DNA from: Streptomyces filamentosus
GTDB taxonomy: Bacteria; Actinomycetota; Actinomycetes; Streptomycetales; Streptomycetaceae
Reading direction: 5' to 3'
NCBI RefSeq assembly: GCF_014654895.1
Contig: NZ_BNBE01000001.1
Span: 3,432,501 to 3,496,500 of the forward strand
DNA length: 64,000 nt
In this document: piece by piece, positions 7,629-16,731 of the stretch
Layout: each line of letters starts with the position of its first letter
How positions within the stretch are numbered: position 1 is the stretch's first letter
Notes under the pieces: generated by a model
Seen by the model: only the letters and a program-made list of their open reading frames with translations
Told to the model about the DNA's origin: nothing
Database searches by the model: none
Translations under genes and position numbers: made by a program

Positions 7629-8945
7629 CTACCGGACGAGCGCGTCGGCGTGCGCGCCGCCCGCCTCGGCCACGATCTCCGCCGGGGTCTGCGCGGCGCG
7701 GACGGTCGCGAAGGAGACCGCCCCGTCGTCCGCGAGGGCGAAGCCGTGCACGGCGGGCCGGGGCAGGCTGTTGTAGGCGTAGTGGTGGGCGAAGGCGTAC
7801 GCCCCGGTGTCGGGCACGGCGACCACGTCGCCCGGGTGCAGCAGCGGCAGCGCGCGGCCGGCGGCGAGCAGGTCGCCGGCGAAGCAGGCGGGGCCCGCCA
7901 CGTCCTGGACGGTCACCCGGCCGGAGCGGGGACGCCCCTCGGAGTCGTACGCGAGGATCCGCAGCGGCCACGCCTCGGGGGCGTAGACGGTCCGGGTGGC
8001 GAGCTGCACGCCGGCGTGGGTGACGGCGATCGGGCGCCCGCCGGAGGTCTTGGTGTACTCGACGCGGGCCAGGACCGTGCCGTGCTTGGCGAGCAGCGAG
8101 CGCCCGAACTCGGTGACCAGGCGGTAGCGGCCGTCGAAGAGGCCGGGGACGGTGGCGGCGAGCAGCCGGGCGTGGTCGGCGTAGGTGGGGGTCTCCTCCT
8201 CGGAGGCGAAGTTCACCGGCAGGCCACCGCCGATGTCGAGGGTGTCGACCTGCGGGCGGCCCGCCTTCGCGTTGATCTCCTCGGCCAGCTCGTACACGGC
8301 CCGGACGCCTTCGGCCATCAGGGTGAGCGGGACGCCCTGGGAGCCGGTGTGGGTGTGCAGCCGGGTGAGCCAGGGGCGGTCCAGGTACGCCCGGACGACC
8401 GCCTCCCGGGCGCCCTCGTCGCGCAGCGCCACCCCGAACTTGGAGGTGGCGGTCGCGGTGGACAGGGCGCCGATGGACCCGGCGCCGACCTGCGGGTTGA
8501 CCCGGAGCCCGAGCGGCGAGGCGGTGGGGGCGGAAGCCACCAGGGCGTCGATCCGGGCGAGCTCCTGGAGGTTGTCGGCGTTGACGGCGATCCCGAGGGC
8601 GAGGGCCTCGCGGAGCTCGGCGGGGGTCTTGGCGGGCGAGTCGAGGACGGTGCGGGACGGGGGCAGCCCGGCGGCCCGGGCGAGCGCCAGCTCCCCGGGG
8701 CTGGCCACCTCGGCGCCGATGCCGGCGTCGGCGAGCAGCCGGAGCACGGGCACCAGCGGGCACGCCTTCACGGCGAAGGCGTGCAGCACCCCGCCCCGGG
8801 TCACGGCGGCGAAAGCGCTGGTCAGGGCGGCGGCGGAGGCGCGGATGCCGGCGACGTCGAGGAGGGCGACGACGGGGCTCTCGGGGGTGAGGAGTCCTTG
8901 GGCGACGGCGGCACGGACGGCGAGGTCACGGCGGTAGGAGGCCAT
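7629..8945 (-). CDS. Fold-III PLP decarboxylase (diaminopimelate/ornithine decarboxylase family)
   Basis: A 438-residue, cytosolic enzyme. The PLP Lys is in HAFAVKACP (about residue 57). Also present are HTHTGSQG, the glycine loop DIGGGLPVNF, the phosphate-binding EFGR, and the second-subunit Cys/Asp motif GPACFAGD. The architecture is that of LysA-type enzymes, but the substrate-specificity region differs enough that lysine biosynthesis is not assured. The start at 8945 gives a sensible N-terminus (MASYRRDL); another ATG is at 8954. Its only partner is the SRPBCC protein downstream. It could be a second DAP decarboxylase or act on another D- or L-amino acid. Confidence 0.82.
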   Translation of the reverse strand: MASYRRDLAVRAAVAQGLLTPESPVVALLDVAGIRASAAALTSAFAAVTRGGVLHAFAVKACPLVPVLRLLADAGIGAEVASPGELALARAAGLPPSRTVLDSPAKTPAELREALALGIAVNADNLQELARIDALVASAPTASPLGLRVNPQVGAGSIGALSTATATSKFGVALRDEGAREAVVRAYLDRPWLTRLHTHTGSQGVPLTLMAEGVRAVYELAEEINAKAGRPQVDTLDIGGGLPVNFASEEETPTYADHARLLAATVPGLFDGRYRLVTEFGRSLLAKHGTVLARVEYTKTSGGRPIAVTHAGVQLATRTVYAPEAWPLRILAYDSEGRPRSGRVTVQDVAGPACFAGDLLAAGRALPLLHPGDVVAVPDTGAYAFAHHYAYNSLPRPAVHGFALADDGAVSFATVRAAQTPAEIVAEAGGAHADALVR

Positions 8946-9094
8946 GGGTCCCATCCTGACGGGCGGGGCGGGGGGCGGGTAGGCCGCGGGCGTACAGGCC
9001 GCGTGCGGGGCGCGCGGCGTGGCGAGGGCCGGCGGCGGGGGGTGCGCGCGGCCGGGGGCGGGGCGCACGGGGACCACGGCCCGCACGCGCCCTG

Positions 9095-9123
9095 TTGACT
9101 ACAAGTATTCAGCAGGTCAGGAT
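9095..9123 (+). promoter_or_regulatory. Probable hutU promoter
   Basis: TTGACT at 9095-9100 and CAGGAT at 9118-9123 are separated by 17 bp, close to the housekeeping Streptomyces consensus. Transcription would start around 9130, leaving a short leader before the AGGAGG ribosome-binding site and the hutU ATG at 9159. Confidence 0.6.
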
Positions 9124-9130
9124 GTGAATA
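9106..9130. promoter_or_regulatory. Inverted repeat over the hutU -10 region
   Basis: TATTCA (9106-9111) and TGAATA (9125-9130) form 6-base arms 13 bp apart. A second pair, TTCAG (9108-9112) and CTGAA (9132-9136), overlaps it. The repeat brackets the proposed -10 element, a place where a repressor would block transcription. The cognate regulator is not in the window. Confidence 0.5.
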
Positions 9131-9158
9131 TCTGAACGACATTCGAGGAGGCACCGCC

Positions 9159-10823
9159 ATGTCAGGACCCCGCCCCGTACGGGCCCCGCGCGGTACGGAA
9201 CTGAGCGCCCTGGGATGGCAGCAGGAGGCCGCCCTCCGGATGCTCCAGAACAACCTGGACCCCGAGGTCGCCGAGCACCCCGACAAGCTCGTCGTCTACG
9301 GCGGCACCGGCAAGGCCGCCCGCGACTGGCGCTCCTTCGACGCCATGGTCCGCACCCTGCGCACCCTCAAGCAGGACGAGACCATGCTGGTCCAGTCCGG
9401 CCGCCCGGTCGGCGTCATGCAGACCCACGAGTGGGCGCCCCGCGTCCTCATCGCCAACTCCAACCTGGTCGGCGACTGGGCCAACTGGGAGGAGTTCCGG
9501 CGCCTGGAGCAGCTCGGCCTCACCATGTACGGCCAGATGACGGCCGGCTCCTGGATCTACATCGGCACCCAGGGCATCCTCCAGGGCACCTACGAGACCT
9601 TCGCCGCCGTCGCCGCGAAGAAGTTCGGCGGCACCCTCGCCGGCACCATCACCCTCACCGCCGGCCTCGGCGGCATGGGCGGCGCCCAGCCGCTGGCCGT
9701 GACGATGAACGACGGCGTCGCGATCTGCATCGACGTCGACCCGCGCGCCATCGAGCGCCGCATCGAGCACCGCTACCTGGACGTCAAGGCCGACGACCTC
9801 GCCCACGCCCTCCGGCTCGCCGTCGAGGCCCGCGACGCCCGCCGCCCGCTCTCCATCGGCCTCCTCGGCAACGCCGCCGAACTGCTCCCCCAGATGCTCG
9901 CCGAGGGCGCCCCCATCGACATCGTGACGGACCAGACCTCCGCCCACGACCCGCTGTCGTACCTCCCCGTCGGCGTCGCCTTCGAGGACATGGCCGACGC
10001 CGCCGCCAAGGACCCGGCCGGCTTCACCACCCGCGCCCGCGAGTCCATGGCCAGGCACGTCGAGGCCATGGTCGGCTTCATGGACGCCGGCGCCGAGGTC
10101 TTCGACTACGGCAACTCCATCCGCGGCGAGGCCCAGCTGGCCGGCTACGACCGCGCGTTCGCCTTCCCCGGCTTCGTCCCGGCGTACATCCGCCCGCTGT
10201 TCTGCGAGGGCAAGGGCCCCTTCCGCTGGGCCGCCCTCTCCGGCGAGGCGTCCGACATCCACAAGACGGACAAGGCGATCCTCGACCTCTTCCCGGAGAA
10301 CGAGTCCCTGCACCGCTGGATCAAGATGGCCGGCGAGCGCGTCCACTTCCAGGGCCTCCCGGCCCGCATCTGCTGGCTCGGCCAGGGCGAGCGCGACAAG
10401 GCCGGAGCCATGTTCAACGACATGGTCGCCGACGGCACCCTCGCCGCCCCCCTCGCCATCGGCCGCGACCACCTCGACTGCGGCTCGGTCGCCTCCCCGT
10501 ACCGCGAGACCGAGGCCATGCTCGACGGCTCCGACGCCATCGCCGACTGGCCGCTCCTCAACGCCATGGTCAACGTCGCCTCCGGCGCCTCCTGGGTCTC
10601 CCTCCACCACGGCGGCGGCGTCGGCATGGGCCGCTCCATCCACGCCGGCCAGGTCTCCGTCGCCGACGGCACCGAGCTCGCCGGCGAGAAGATCCGCCGC
10701 GTGCTCACCAACGACCCCGGCATGGGCGTCATCCGGCACGTCGACGCCGGCTACGACATCGCCGAGCGCGTCGCCGACGAGAAGGGCGTCCGGATCCCGA
10801 TGCGCGAGGGTGACCCCTCGTGA
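9159..10823 (+). CDS. hutU: Urocanate hydratase
   Basis: A 554-residue cytosolic enzyme converting urocanate to 4-imidazolone-5-propionate, step 2 of histidine degradation, with NAD+ as a bound electrophile. Signature blocks are [11 protein letters not shown] near the N-terminus, [18 protein letters not shown], the catalytic-region [11 protein letters not shown], and [13 protein letters not shown]. Length is normal for the family (about 550). GAGGAGG precedes the ATG. It heads the hut operon and overlaps the next gene by GTGA. Histidine ammonia-lyase (hutH) is not in the window. Confidence 0.97.
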   Translation: MSGPRPVRAPRGTELSALGWQQEAALRMLQNNLDPEVAEHPDKLVVYGGTGKAARDWRSFDAMVRTLRTLKQDETMLVQSGRPVGVMQTHEWAPRVLIANSNLVGDWANWEEFRRLEQLGLTMYGQMTAGSWIYIGTQGILQGTYETFAAVAAKKFGGTLAGTITLTAGLGGMGGAQPLAVTMNDGVAICIDVDPRAIERRIEHRYLDVKADDLAHALRLAVEARDARRPLSIGLLGNAAELLPQMLAEGAPIDIVTDQTSAHDPLSYLPVGVAFEDMADAAAKDPAGFTTRARESMARHVEAMVGFMDAGAEVFDYGNSIRGEAQLAGYDRAFAFPGFVPAYIRPLFCEGKGPFRWAALSGEASDIHKTDKAILDLFPENESLHRWIKMAGERVHFQGLPARICWLGQGERDKAGAMFNDMVADGTLAAPLAIGRDHLDCGSVASPYRETEAMLDGSDAIADWPLLNAMVNVASGASWVSLHHGGGVGMGRSIHAGQVSVADGTELAGEKIRRVLTNDPGMGVIRHVDAGYDIAERVADEKGVRIPMREGDPS

Positions 10824-12103
10824 CCCCGTCCCACGAGGGCACGGCCGGGGAGTCCACCTCCCCGGCCGTGCCGGTCGCCCCCACCGCCCCGTCCTCCCCG
10901 TCCTTCCACGCGATGTGGCGCAGCCTCGCCCCCATCGGCCGCCACGCCGCCTCCGGCGGCTACCGCCGCCACGCCTGGACCGCCGCCGACGCCGACTGCC
11001 GGCTCTGGTTCCGCATGCAGGCCGAGGCCCGCCGCCTGGACGTCGAGACCGACCGCAACGGCAACCAGTGGGCCTGGCTCGGCGACCCCGCCGCGGGCGA
11101 CGCCGTCGTCACCGGCTCCCACCTGGACTCCGTCCCGGACGGAGGCGCCTTCGACGGCCCCCTCGGCGTCGTCTCCGCCTTCGCCGCCCTCGACGAACTC
11201 CGCGCCCGCGGCGCCTCCTTCAGGCGCCCCCTCGCCATCGTCAACTTCGGCGACGAGGAAGGCGCCCGCTTCGGCCTCGCCTGCGTCGGCTCCCGCCTCG
11301 CCTCCGGGCAGCTCACCAAGGAGAAGGCGTACGAGCTCCGCGACGCCGACGGCATCACCCTGCCGCAGGCCATGGAGGCCGCCGGACACGACCCCGACGC
11401 GATCGGCCCCGACCCGGAGCGGCTCGCCCGCATCGGCGCCTTCGTCGAGCTCCACGTCGAACAGGGCCGCGCCCTCGACCTGAGCGGCGACGCCGTCGGC
11501 ATCGCCTCCGCCATCTGGCCGCACGGCCGCTGGCGCTACGACTTCGCGGGCGAGGCCAACCACGCCGGCACCACCCGGCTCGCGGACCGCCGCGACCCCA
11601 TGCTGACGTACGCCGAGACCGTCCTCGCCGCCCGCCGCGAGGCCGAACTCGCGGGCGCCGTCGCCACCTTCGGCAAGATCTCCGTCGAACCCAACGGCGT
11701 CAACGCCATCCCGTCGCTCGTGCGCGGCTGGCTCGACGCCCGCGCCGCCGACCAGGAGTCCCTCGACGCCGTCGTCACCGGCATCGAGACCGCCGCCCAC
11801 GCCTACGCCGCCGCCCACGGCATCGACCTCGCCGTGGCCCGCGAGTCCTTCACCCCGGTCGTCGACTTCTCCCACGCCCTGCGCGACGAGCTGAGCCGCG
11901 TCCTCGGCGAGAAGACGCCCGTCCTCGGCACGGGCGCCGGACACGACGCCGGAATCCTCTCCGCGTCGATCCCGACCGCCATGATGTTCGTGCGCAACCC
12001 CACCGGCGTCTCCCACTCCCCGGCCGAGCACGCCACCGAGGACGACTGTGTGGCCGGTGTCCTCGCCCTCGCCGACGTACTGGAGGAACTGGCGTGCCGC
12101 TGA
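10820..12103 (+). CDS. M20-family amidohydrolase (allantoate amidohydrolase/carbamoylase-like) in hut operon
   Basis: A 427-residue zinc hydrolase of the allantoate amidohydrolase/N-carbamoyl-amino-acid hydrolase branch. Metal ligands are visible: [14 protein letters not shown] (His, bridging Asp), [10 protein letters not shown] (Glu pair), LHVEQG (His) and GAGHDAG (His). The dimerisation insert, with EANHAGTTR, is present. The GTG start overlaps the hutU stop by 4 bp and it overlaps hutF by 10 bp, so it is tightly bound into histidine degradation. No HutG is seen; this enzyme may hydrolyse N-formylglutamate to glutamate and formate. That role is inferred from position. No ureide genes lie nearby. 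Confidence 0.85.
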   Translation: MTPSHEGTAGESTSPAVPVAPTAPSSPSFHAMWRSLAPIGRHAASGGYRRHAWTAADADCRLWFRMQAEARRLDVETDRNGNQWAWLGDPAAGDAVVTGSHLDSVPDGGAFDGPLGVVSAFAALDELRARGASFRRPLAIVNFGDEEGARFGLACVGSRLASGQLTKEKAYELRDADGITLPQAMEAAGHDPDAIGPDPERLARIGAFVELHVEQGRALDLSGDAVGIASAIWPHGRWRYDFAGEANHAGTTRLADRRDPMLTYAETVLAARREAELAGAVATFGKISVEPNGVNAIPSLVRGWLDARAADQESLDAVVTGIETAAHAYAAAHGIDLAVARESFTPVVDFSHALRDELSRVLGEKTPVLGTGAGHDAGILSASIPTAMMFVRNPTGVSHSPAEHATEDDCVAGVLALADVLEELACR

Positions 12104-13434
12104 CGACGACGTACTGGCTGGAACACGCCTGGCTCGGCTCCCACACCGAGCCGGGCGTCGCCCTCGACGTCACGGACGGCCGGATCACCGCCGTCCGCAC
12201 CGGCGCGGACACCCCGCCGCCCGGCGCGACCGTCCTGCGCGGCCTCACGGTCCCCGGACTCGCCAACGCCCACAGCCACGCCTTCCACCGGGCCCTGCGC
12301 GGCACCGTCCAGGTCGGTTCCGGCACCTTCTGGACCTGGCGCGAGGTCATGTACTCCGTCGCCCAGCGCCTCACCCCCGACAGCTACTTCGCGCTGGCGC
12401 GGGCCGTGTACGCCGAGATGGCGCTGGCCGGCATCACGGCCGTCGGCGAGTTCCACTACCTCCACCACGCCCCCGGCGGCACCCCCTACGCCGACCCCAA
12501 CGCCATGGGCGAGGCCCTCATCGCGGCGGCCGGGGAGGCGGGCATCCGCATCACCCTCCTCGACACCGCCTACCTCTCCTCCGGCTTCGGCGCCGCCCCC
12601 GACCACCACCAGCTCCGCTTCTCCGACGGCACCGCCGAGAAGTGGGCCGAACGGGTCTCCGCCCTCGAGGAACGCGACGGCGTACGGATCGGGGCGGCGA
12701 TCCACTCCGTCCGCGCCGTCCCCGCCGACCAGCTGTCCACGGTCGCCCGCTGGGCCGAGGAGCGCCGGGCCCCGCTCCACGTCCACCTCTCCGAGCAGAC
12801 CGCCGAGAACGAGGCCTGCCACGCCGCCCACGGCGTCACCCCCACCCGGCTCCTCGCCGACCACGGCGTCCTCGGCCCCCGCACCACCGGCGTCCACAAC
12901 ACCCACATGACGGACGCCGACATCGCCCTCGTCGGCTCCACCTCCACCGGCACCTGCATGTGCCCCACCACCGAACGCGACCTCGCCGACGGCATCGGCC
13001 CCGCCGCCGCCCTCCAGAAGGCCGGCTCCCCGCTCTCCCTCGGCAGCGACAGCCACGCCGTGATCGACCTCCTCGAAGAGGCCCGCGCCATGGAGCTGAA
13101 CGAGCGCCTGCGCACCCACATCCGGGGCCACTGGACCGCCGCCGCCCTGCTGCGCGCCGCCTCCGCCGACGGCCACGCCGCCCTCGGCAGGCCCGACGCG
13201 GGCGTCCTGGAGCCCGGCGCCCCCGCCGACTTCGCCACGATCGCCCTCGACACCGTCCGCACCGCCGGCCCGGTGCCGCGCCTGGCCGCCGAGACGGCCG
13301 TCTTCGCGGCGACCGCCGCCGACGTCCGGCACGTCGTCGTCGGCGGCCGGGAGATCGTCCGCGACGGCGCCCACGTCTCCGTACCGGACGTGCCGCGGGC
13401 CCTCGCCGAGGCGATCGCCGCCCTCAGAGACTGA
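12094..13434 (+). CDS. hutF: Formimidoylglutamate deiminase
   Basis: A 446-residue amidohydrolase-superfamily enzyme (N-formimino-L-glutamate to N-formyl-L-glutamate plus ammonia). It starts at the GTG at 12094, with GGAGGA 7 bases upstream, inside the end of the previous gene. Metal motifs are [13 protein letters not shown] (about 60-70), the HVHLSEQ strand (about 230), [10 protein letters not shown], and the catalytic LGSDSHA (about 315). Presence of HutF rather than a one-step HutG means the five-step pathway via N-formylglutamate. Seven bases after its stop a large hairpin begins (13441-13485). Confidence 0.93.
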   Translation: MPLTTTYWLEHAWLGSHTEPGVALDVTDGRITAVRTGADTPPPGATVLRGLTVPGLANAHSHAFHRALRGTVQVGSGTFWTWREVMYSVAQRLTPDSYFALARAVYAEMALAGITAVGEFHYLHHAPGGTPYADPNAMGEALIAAAGEAGIRITLLDTAYLSSGFGAAPDHHQLRFSDGTAEKWAERVSALEERDGVRIGAAIHSVRAVPADQLSTVARWAEERRAPLHVHLSEQTAENEACHAAHGVTPTRLLADHGVLGPRTTGVHNTHMTDADIALVGSTSTGTCMCPTTERDLADGIGPAAALQKAGSPLSLGSDSHAVIDLLEEARAMELNERLRTHIRGHWTAAALLRAASADGHAALGRPDAGVLEPGAPADFATIALDTVRTAGPVPRLAAETAVFAATAADVRHVVVGGREIVRDGAHVSVPDVPRALAEAIAALRD

Positions 13435-13440
13435 CCACCG

Positions 13441-13485
13441 GGTCGTGGGCAGGCGTTCCGCCGGGGCGGAACGGGGCCCGCGACC
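13441..13485 (+). terminator. Nested hairpin between hutF and hutI
   Basis: A 10-bp outer stem (GGTCGTGGGC with GCCCGCGACC, one G-U pair) encloses an 8-bp stem (GTTCCGCC with GGCGGAAC). No U-run follows. It could be a partial terminator or an RNA-stability element that separates hutI expression from the upstream three genes. Confidence 0.5.
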
Positions 13486-13534
13486 CCGGTCACCGGCCCG
13501 CACCCGACCCCCCCCGCCCGCACCGGAGCACACC

Positions 13535-14704
13535 ATGACGACCACGGTCATCACCCACATCGCCGGCCTCGTGACGAACGACCCCGCCCTCGGCGAAGGC
13601 CCCCTCGGCCTGATCGAGGACGCCGCCCTCGTCCTCGACGGCGAGACGGTCGCCTGGGCGGGCCCCGCCTCGCGGGCCCCGGACGCGGACCACCGCGTCG
13701 ACGCCGGGGGCCGCGCCGTCCTCCCCGGCTTCGTCGACTCCCACTCGCACCTCGTCTTCGCGGGCGACCGCACCGCCGAGTTCAACGCCCGCATGTCCGG
13801 GCAGCCCTACAAGGCGGGCGGCATCCGCACCACCGTCGCGGCGACCCGCGCCGCGAGCGACGCCGAACTGTCGGCCAACGTCGCCCGCCACCTCCGCGAG
13901 GCCCTCCGCCAGGGCACCACCACCTTCGAGACCAAGTCCGGCTACGGCCTGACCGTCGAGGACGAGGCCCGCGCGCTCCGCATCGCCGCCGAGCACACCG
14001 ACGAGGTCACCTACCTCGGCGCCCACATCGTGGCCCCCGAGCACGCCGACGACCCGGCGGCCTACGTCGACCTGGTCACCGGCCCGATGCTCGACGCCTG
14101 CGCCCCGCACGCCCGCTGGATCGACGTCTTCTGCGAGAAGGGCGCCTTCGACGGCGACCAGGCCCGCGCGATCCTCACCGCGGGCAAGGCGAAGGGCCTC
14201 CTCCCGAGGATCCACGCCAACCAGCTCTCGTACGGCCCCGGCGTGCAGCTCGCGGTCGAGCTGGACGCGGCGAGCGCCGACCACTGCACCCACCTCACCG
14301 ACGCGGACGTGGACGCCCTGGCCTCCGGGAACACGGTCGCCACGCTGCTGCCGGGCGCCGAGTTCTCCACCCGCGCGCCGTGGCCGGACGCCCGCCGCCT
14401 CCTCGACGCGGGCGTCACCGTGGCCCTCTCCACGGACTGCAACCCGGGCTCCTCCTTCACCTCCTCCGTGCCCTTCTGCGTCGCCCTCGCCGTCCGCGAC
14501 ATGGGCATGACCCCCGACGAGGCCGTCTGGTCCGCCACGGCGGGCGGTGCCGCCGCCCTCCGCCGCACCGACGTCGGCCGCCTCGCCCCCGGCGCCCGCG
14601 CCGACCTCACCGTCCTCGACGCCCCCTCCCACGTCCACCTCGCCTACCGCCCCGGCGTCCCGCTGGTCACGGAGGTCTGGCGCAGGGGCGTCCGGGTCGT
14701 CTGA
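13535..14704 (+). CDS. hutI: Imidazolonepropionase
   Basis: A 389-residue metal-dependent amidohydrolase opening 4-imidazolone-5-propionate to N-formimino-L-glutamate, step 3 of histidine degradation. Visible motifs: [12 protein letters not shown] (metal His pair), [22 protein letters not shown], and STDCNPGSS (catalytic Asp). The start ATG follows GGAG by 7 bases; the frame extends to 13445 but would include the hairpin. It is about 100 bp from hutF, an unusually wide gap for this otherwise overlapping operon. A short stem-loop (14706-14726) follows. Confidence 0.95.
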   Translation: MTTTVITHIAGLVTNDPALGEGPLGLIEDAALVLDGETVAWAGPASRAPDADHRVDAGGRAVLPGFVDSHSHLVFAGDRTAEFNARMSGQPYKAGGIRTTVAATRAASDAELSANVARHLREALRQGTTTFETKSGYGLTVEDEARALRIAAEHTDEVTYLGAHIVAPEHADDPAAYVDLVTGPMLDACAPHARWIDVFCEKGAFDGDQARAILTAGKAKGLLPRIHANQLSYGPGVQLAVELDAASADHCTHLTDADVDALASGNTVATLLPGAEFSTRAPWPDARRLLDAGVTVALSTDCNPGSSFTSSVPFCVALAVRDMGMTPDEAVWSATAGGAAALRRTDVGRLAPGARADLTVLDAPSHVHLAYRPGVPLVTEVWRRGVRVV

Positions 14705-14705
14705 C

Positions 14706-14726
14706 GCACCGGCAACCCACCGGTGC
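14706..14726 (+). terminator. Short stem-loop after hutI
   Basis: GCACCGG and CCGGTGC form a perfect 7-bp stem with a 7-base loop, immediately after the hutI stop. It is the likely end of the hut transcript. Confidence 0.5.
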
Positions 14727-14739
14727 ACAAGGGGCCGTT

Positions 14740-14753
14740 GAGTAGGAGTACTC
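14740..14753. promoter_or_regulatory. GAGTA-TACTC inverted repeat upstream of secreted-protein gene
   Basis: GAGTA and TACTC are 5-base arms around GGAG. The element overlaps a sequence that could also act as a ribosome-binding site for an ATG at 14754. It is 37 bp before the preferred start at 14790, a typical operator or promoter location. Confidence 0.4.
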
Positions 14754-14789
14754 ATGTGGGTGGTCCGGGGCCGCCCGCATGATTCCCGC

Positions 14790-15419
14790 ATGAGAATCAG
14801 CCAGCGCCTCTCGAAGCCCGTCACCGCCGCCGTCCTCGGCGCCGCCCTCGCCCTGACCGCCGGCACCGGCGCCGCGAGCGCGGCCACCCCCGCCGCCAAG
14901 AGCCCGGCGAAGACGTCACGGGTCCAGGTGAAGGCCGGGCCCGAGGCATGGCGATTCGTGCCGGCGGAGCCCCACTTCCGGAAGTGGGCCGGGAACGTCG
15001 TCAGGTCCTGCGGACCGGCCAGGACCCAGACCGCGGACACCGACCGGGCGCAGCGCGCGGCGACGGCCGGCACCCCCGTGCCCGAGGTGCCCCTCGGCCT
15101 CGACGACCAGTGCGTCGCCCACCACCACCAGGACCGCATCATCCGGGCCTTCACCCCCGGCCGGACCGACTACCCGGCCCTGCGCACCCGCCTGCTCGCC
15201 CTCGGCTACCCGGCGGCCCGCATCCACCAGATGCGCGGACCGTACGGATCGCCGGTGGCCCGGGTCGACCTGCGCCTCCCGGGCTCCGCCATGGCCGTCG
15301 ACGTCACCGGCTACGGCACCCTGGTGACCGTCGAACCCTTCGGCGTCCCCGCCTCGCCGGACATCGACGTGACCCGCGTCCACCGCGAGCCGGTCATCTC
15401 CTTCCCCGACCTCCCCTGA
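14790..15419 (+). CDS. Secreted protein of unknown function
   Basis: A 209-residue protein with a clear Sec signal peptide: basic MRISQRLSKP, a hydrophobic core (VTAAVLGAALALTAG) and an AxA-type site near ASAAT. The mature part has two cysteines (SCGPAR, DQCVAHHHQD) that could form a disulfide, and an end rich in strands (ARVDLRLPG, YGTLVTVEPFG). I do not recognise a family. An in-frame ATG at 14754 has a good ribosome-binding site but would add an acidic, atypical N-terminus; I prefer 14790. It stands alone between the hut operon and the polysaccharide locus. Confidence 0.68.
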   Translation: MRISQRLSKPVTAAVLGAALALTAGTGAASAATPAAKSPAKTSRVQVKAGPEAWRFVPAEPHFRKWAGNVVRSCGPARTQTADTDRAQRAATAGTPVPEVPLGLDDQCVAHHHQDRIIRAFTPGRTDYPALRTRLLALGYPAARIHQMRGPYGSPVARVDLRLPGSAMAVDVTGYGTLVTVEPFGVPASPDIDVTRVHREPVISFPDLP

Positions 15420-15615
15420 CCCCTTCCCGTCGGGCCGCCTCCCGCACCAGGGCCACCGCGCGCCCCGGCAGCGCTCCGGTCGTCCCCCGCCCCCTCCGTG
15501 ATCGAAAGCCCGAGTATCCCTGCCGGGGAGCGGTCCGGCCCGGTAGCGTCCTGTCCGGGCGGTGCCCCGGACGGTGTCCGGGGGGATGACCGGGAACGAC
15601 CGGGGGGTCGGCTAG

Positions 15616-16731
15616 GTGAGTGCGTTGCGGGTGCGGATCGTGCGGCCGGGGGAGCTGGGCGCGCGCGAGACCGGGGCGTGGCGGAGGCTGCGGGCCGCGT
15701 CCGGGGTTCCCGCGAACCCTTTCATGGAGCCGGAGTTCACCCTCGCCGTCGGAGCCGTACGGCCCGCCGCGCGGGTCGCCGTGTGGTGGGAGGGCGACGA
15801 ACCCGTCGGCTTCTTCCCCTACGAGAAGGGCCCGTTGGGGCGCGGCAGGGCCATCGGCTTCGGCGTCTCCGACAGCCAGGGCGGCGTCTTCCGGCCCGGA
15901 CTGCGGCCCGGCACGGGGGCGTTGCTGCGGGCCTGCGGGCTCGTCTTCTGGGAGTACGACAACCTGGAGGCCGGCCAGACCCTCTTCGAGGGCGCCGCCG
16001 ACGAGTCCTTCGCCTCGCCCGTCATCGACGTCGGCGAGGGCTACCCGGCGTACGAGGCGCTGCTGCGCGCCCAGTCGCCGAAGTTCCTGAGGACCACCCT
16101 CGCCAAGGAGCGGAAGCTGGCCCGGGAGACCGACGGCGGCCTCCGCTTCGTCCTCGACGAGCGCGACCCGGCCGCCCTGCGCACCCTCATGGCGTGGAAG
16201 TCCGCGCAGTACCGCAGGACCGGCCGCGGCGACCGCTTCGCCCAGCAGTGGATCAGCGCCCTGGTCCGCCGCCTGCACGAGCAGCGCGCGCCCGGCTGCT
16301 CCGGCCTGCTGTCCGTGCTGTACGCCGGGGACCGCCCGGTCGCCGCCCACTTCGGACTGCGGTCGGCGAGCGTCCTGTCGTGCTGGTTCCCCGCCTACGA
16401 CCCGGCCTTCGCCAAGTACTCCCCGGGCCTCGTCCTCCACCTGCGGATGGCCGAGGGCGCGGCCGGCGCCGGGATCCGGCTCCTCGACCTCGGGCGCGGC
16501 GCCGCGGAGTACAAGGACTCCCTGAAGACCGGCGAACTCACCGTGTACGAGGGCGCCGTCACCCGCCCCGACCCGCGCACCGTCCTGCACCGGCTGCGCC
16601 GCGACCCGGTCCGCGCCGCCCACGCCTACGTCCGCGCCCGCCCGGCCCTGGCCGCCCGCGCCCGCGGCGCCCTGAACACCGCCGCCGCCCTGCGCGGCGA
16701 CCGCCGGACCCCGCCGGCGGGCCCCCGATGA
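15616..16731 (+). CDS. FemAB/CelD-like GNAT acyltransferase
   Basis: A 371-residue cytosolic protein starting at GTG. It has the two-lobed layout of CelD/BcsL-type GNAT proteins: an N-terminal lobe (FMEPEFTLAV; VWWEGDEPVGFFPYEKGP) and a C-terminal acyl-CoA-binding lobe (LLSVLYAGDRPVAAHFGLRS; DLGRGAAEYKDSLKTGEL). These proteins sit in exopolysaccharide clusters and acylate sugars or precursors. It is first in an operon, overlapping the next gene by ATGA. The acyl donor and acceptor are unknown. Confidence 0.8.
   Translation: MSALRVRIVRPGELGARETGAWRRLRAASGVPANPFMEPEFTLAVGAVRPAARVAVWWEGDEPVGFFPYEKGPLGRGRAIGFGVSDSQGGVFRPGLRPGTGALLRACGLVFWEYDNLEAGQTLFEGAADESFASPVIDVGEGYPAYEALLRAQSPKFLRTTLAKERKLARETDGGLRFVLDERDPAALRTLMAWKSAQYRRTGRGDRFAQQWISALVRRLHEQRAPGCSGLLSVLYAGDRPVAAHFGLRSASVLSCWFPAYDPAFAKYSPGLVLHLRMAEGAAGAGIRLLDLGRGAAEYKDSLKTGELTVYEGAVTRPDPRTVLHRLRRDPVRAAHAYVRARPALAARARGALNTAAALRGDRRTPPAGPR

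Noticed and set aside
10810..12093. N-terminal extension of hutF over the M20 gene
   Set aside because: The frame is open by base bias only; the GTG at 12094 has GGAGGA and gives the normal length for the family.
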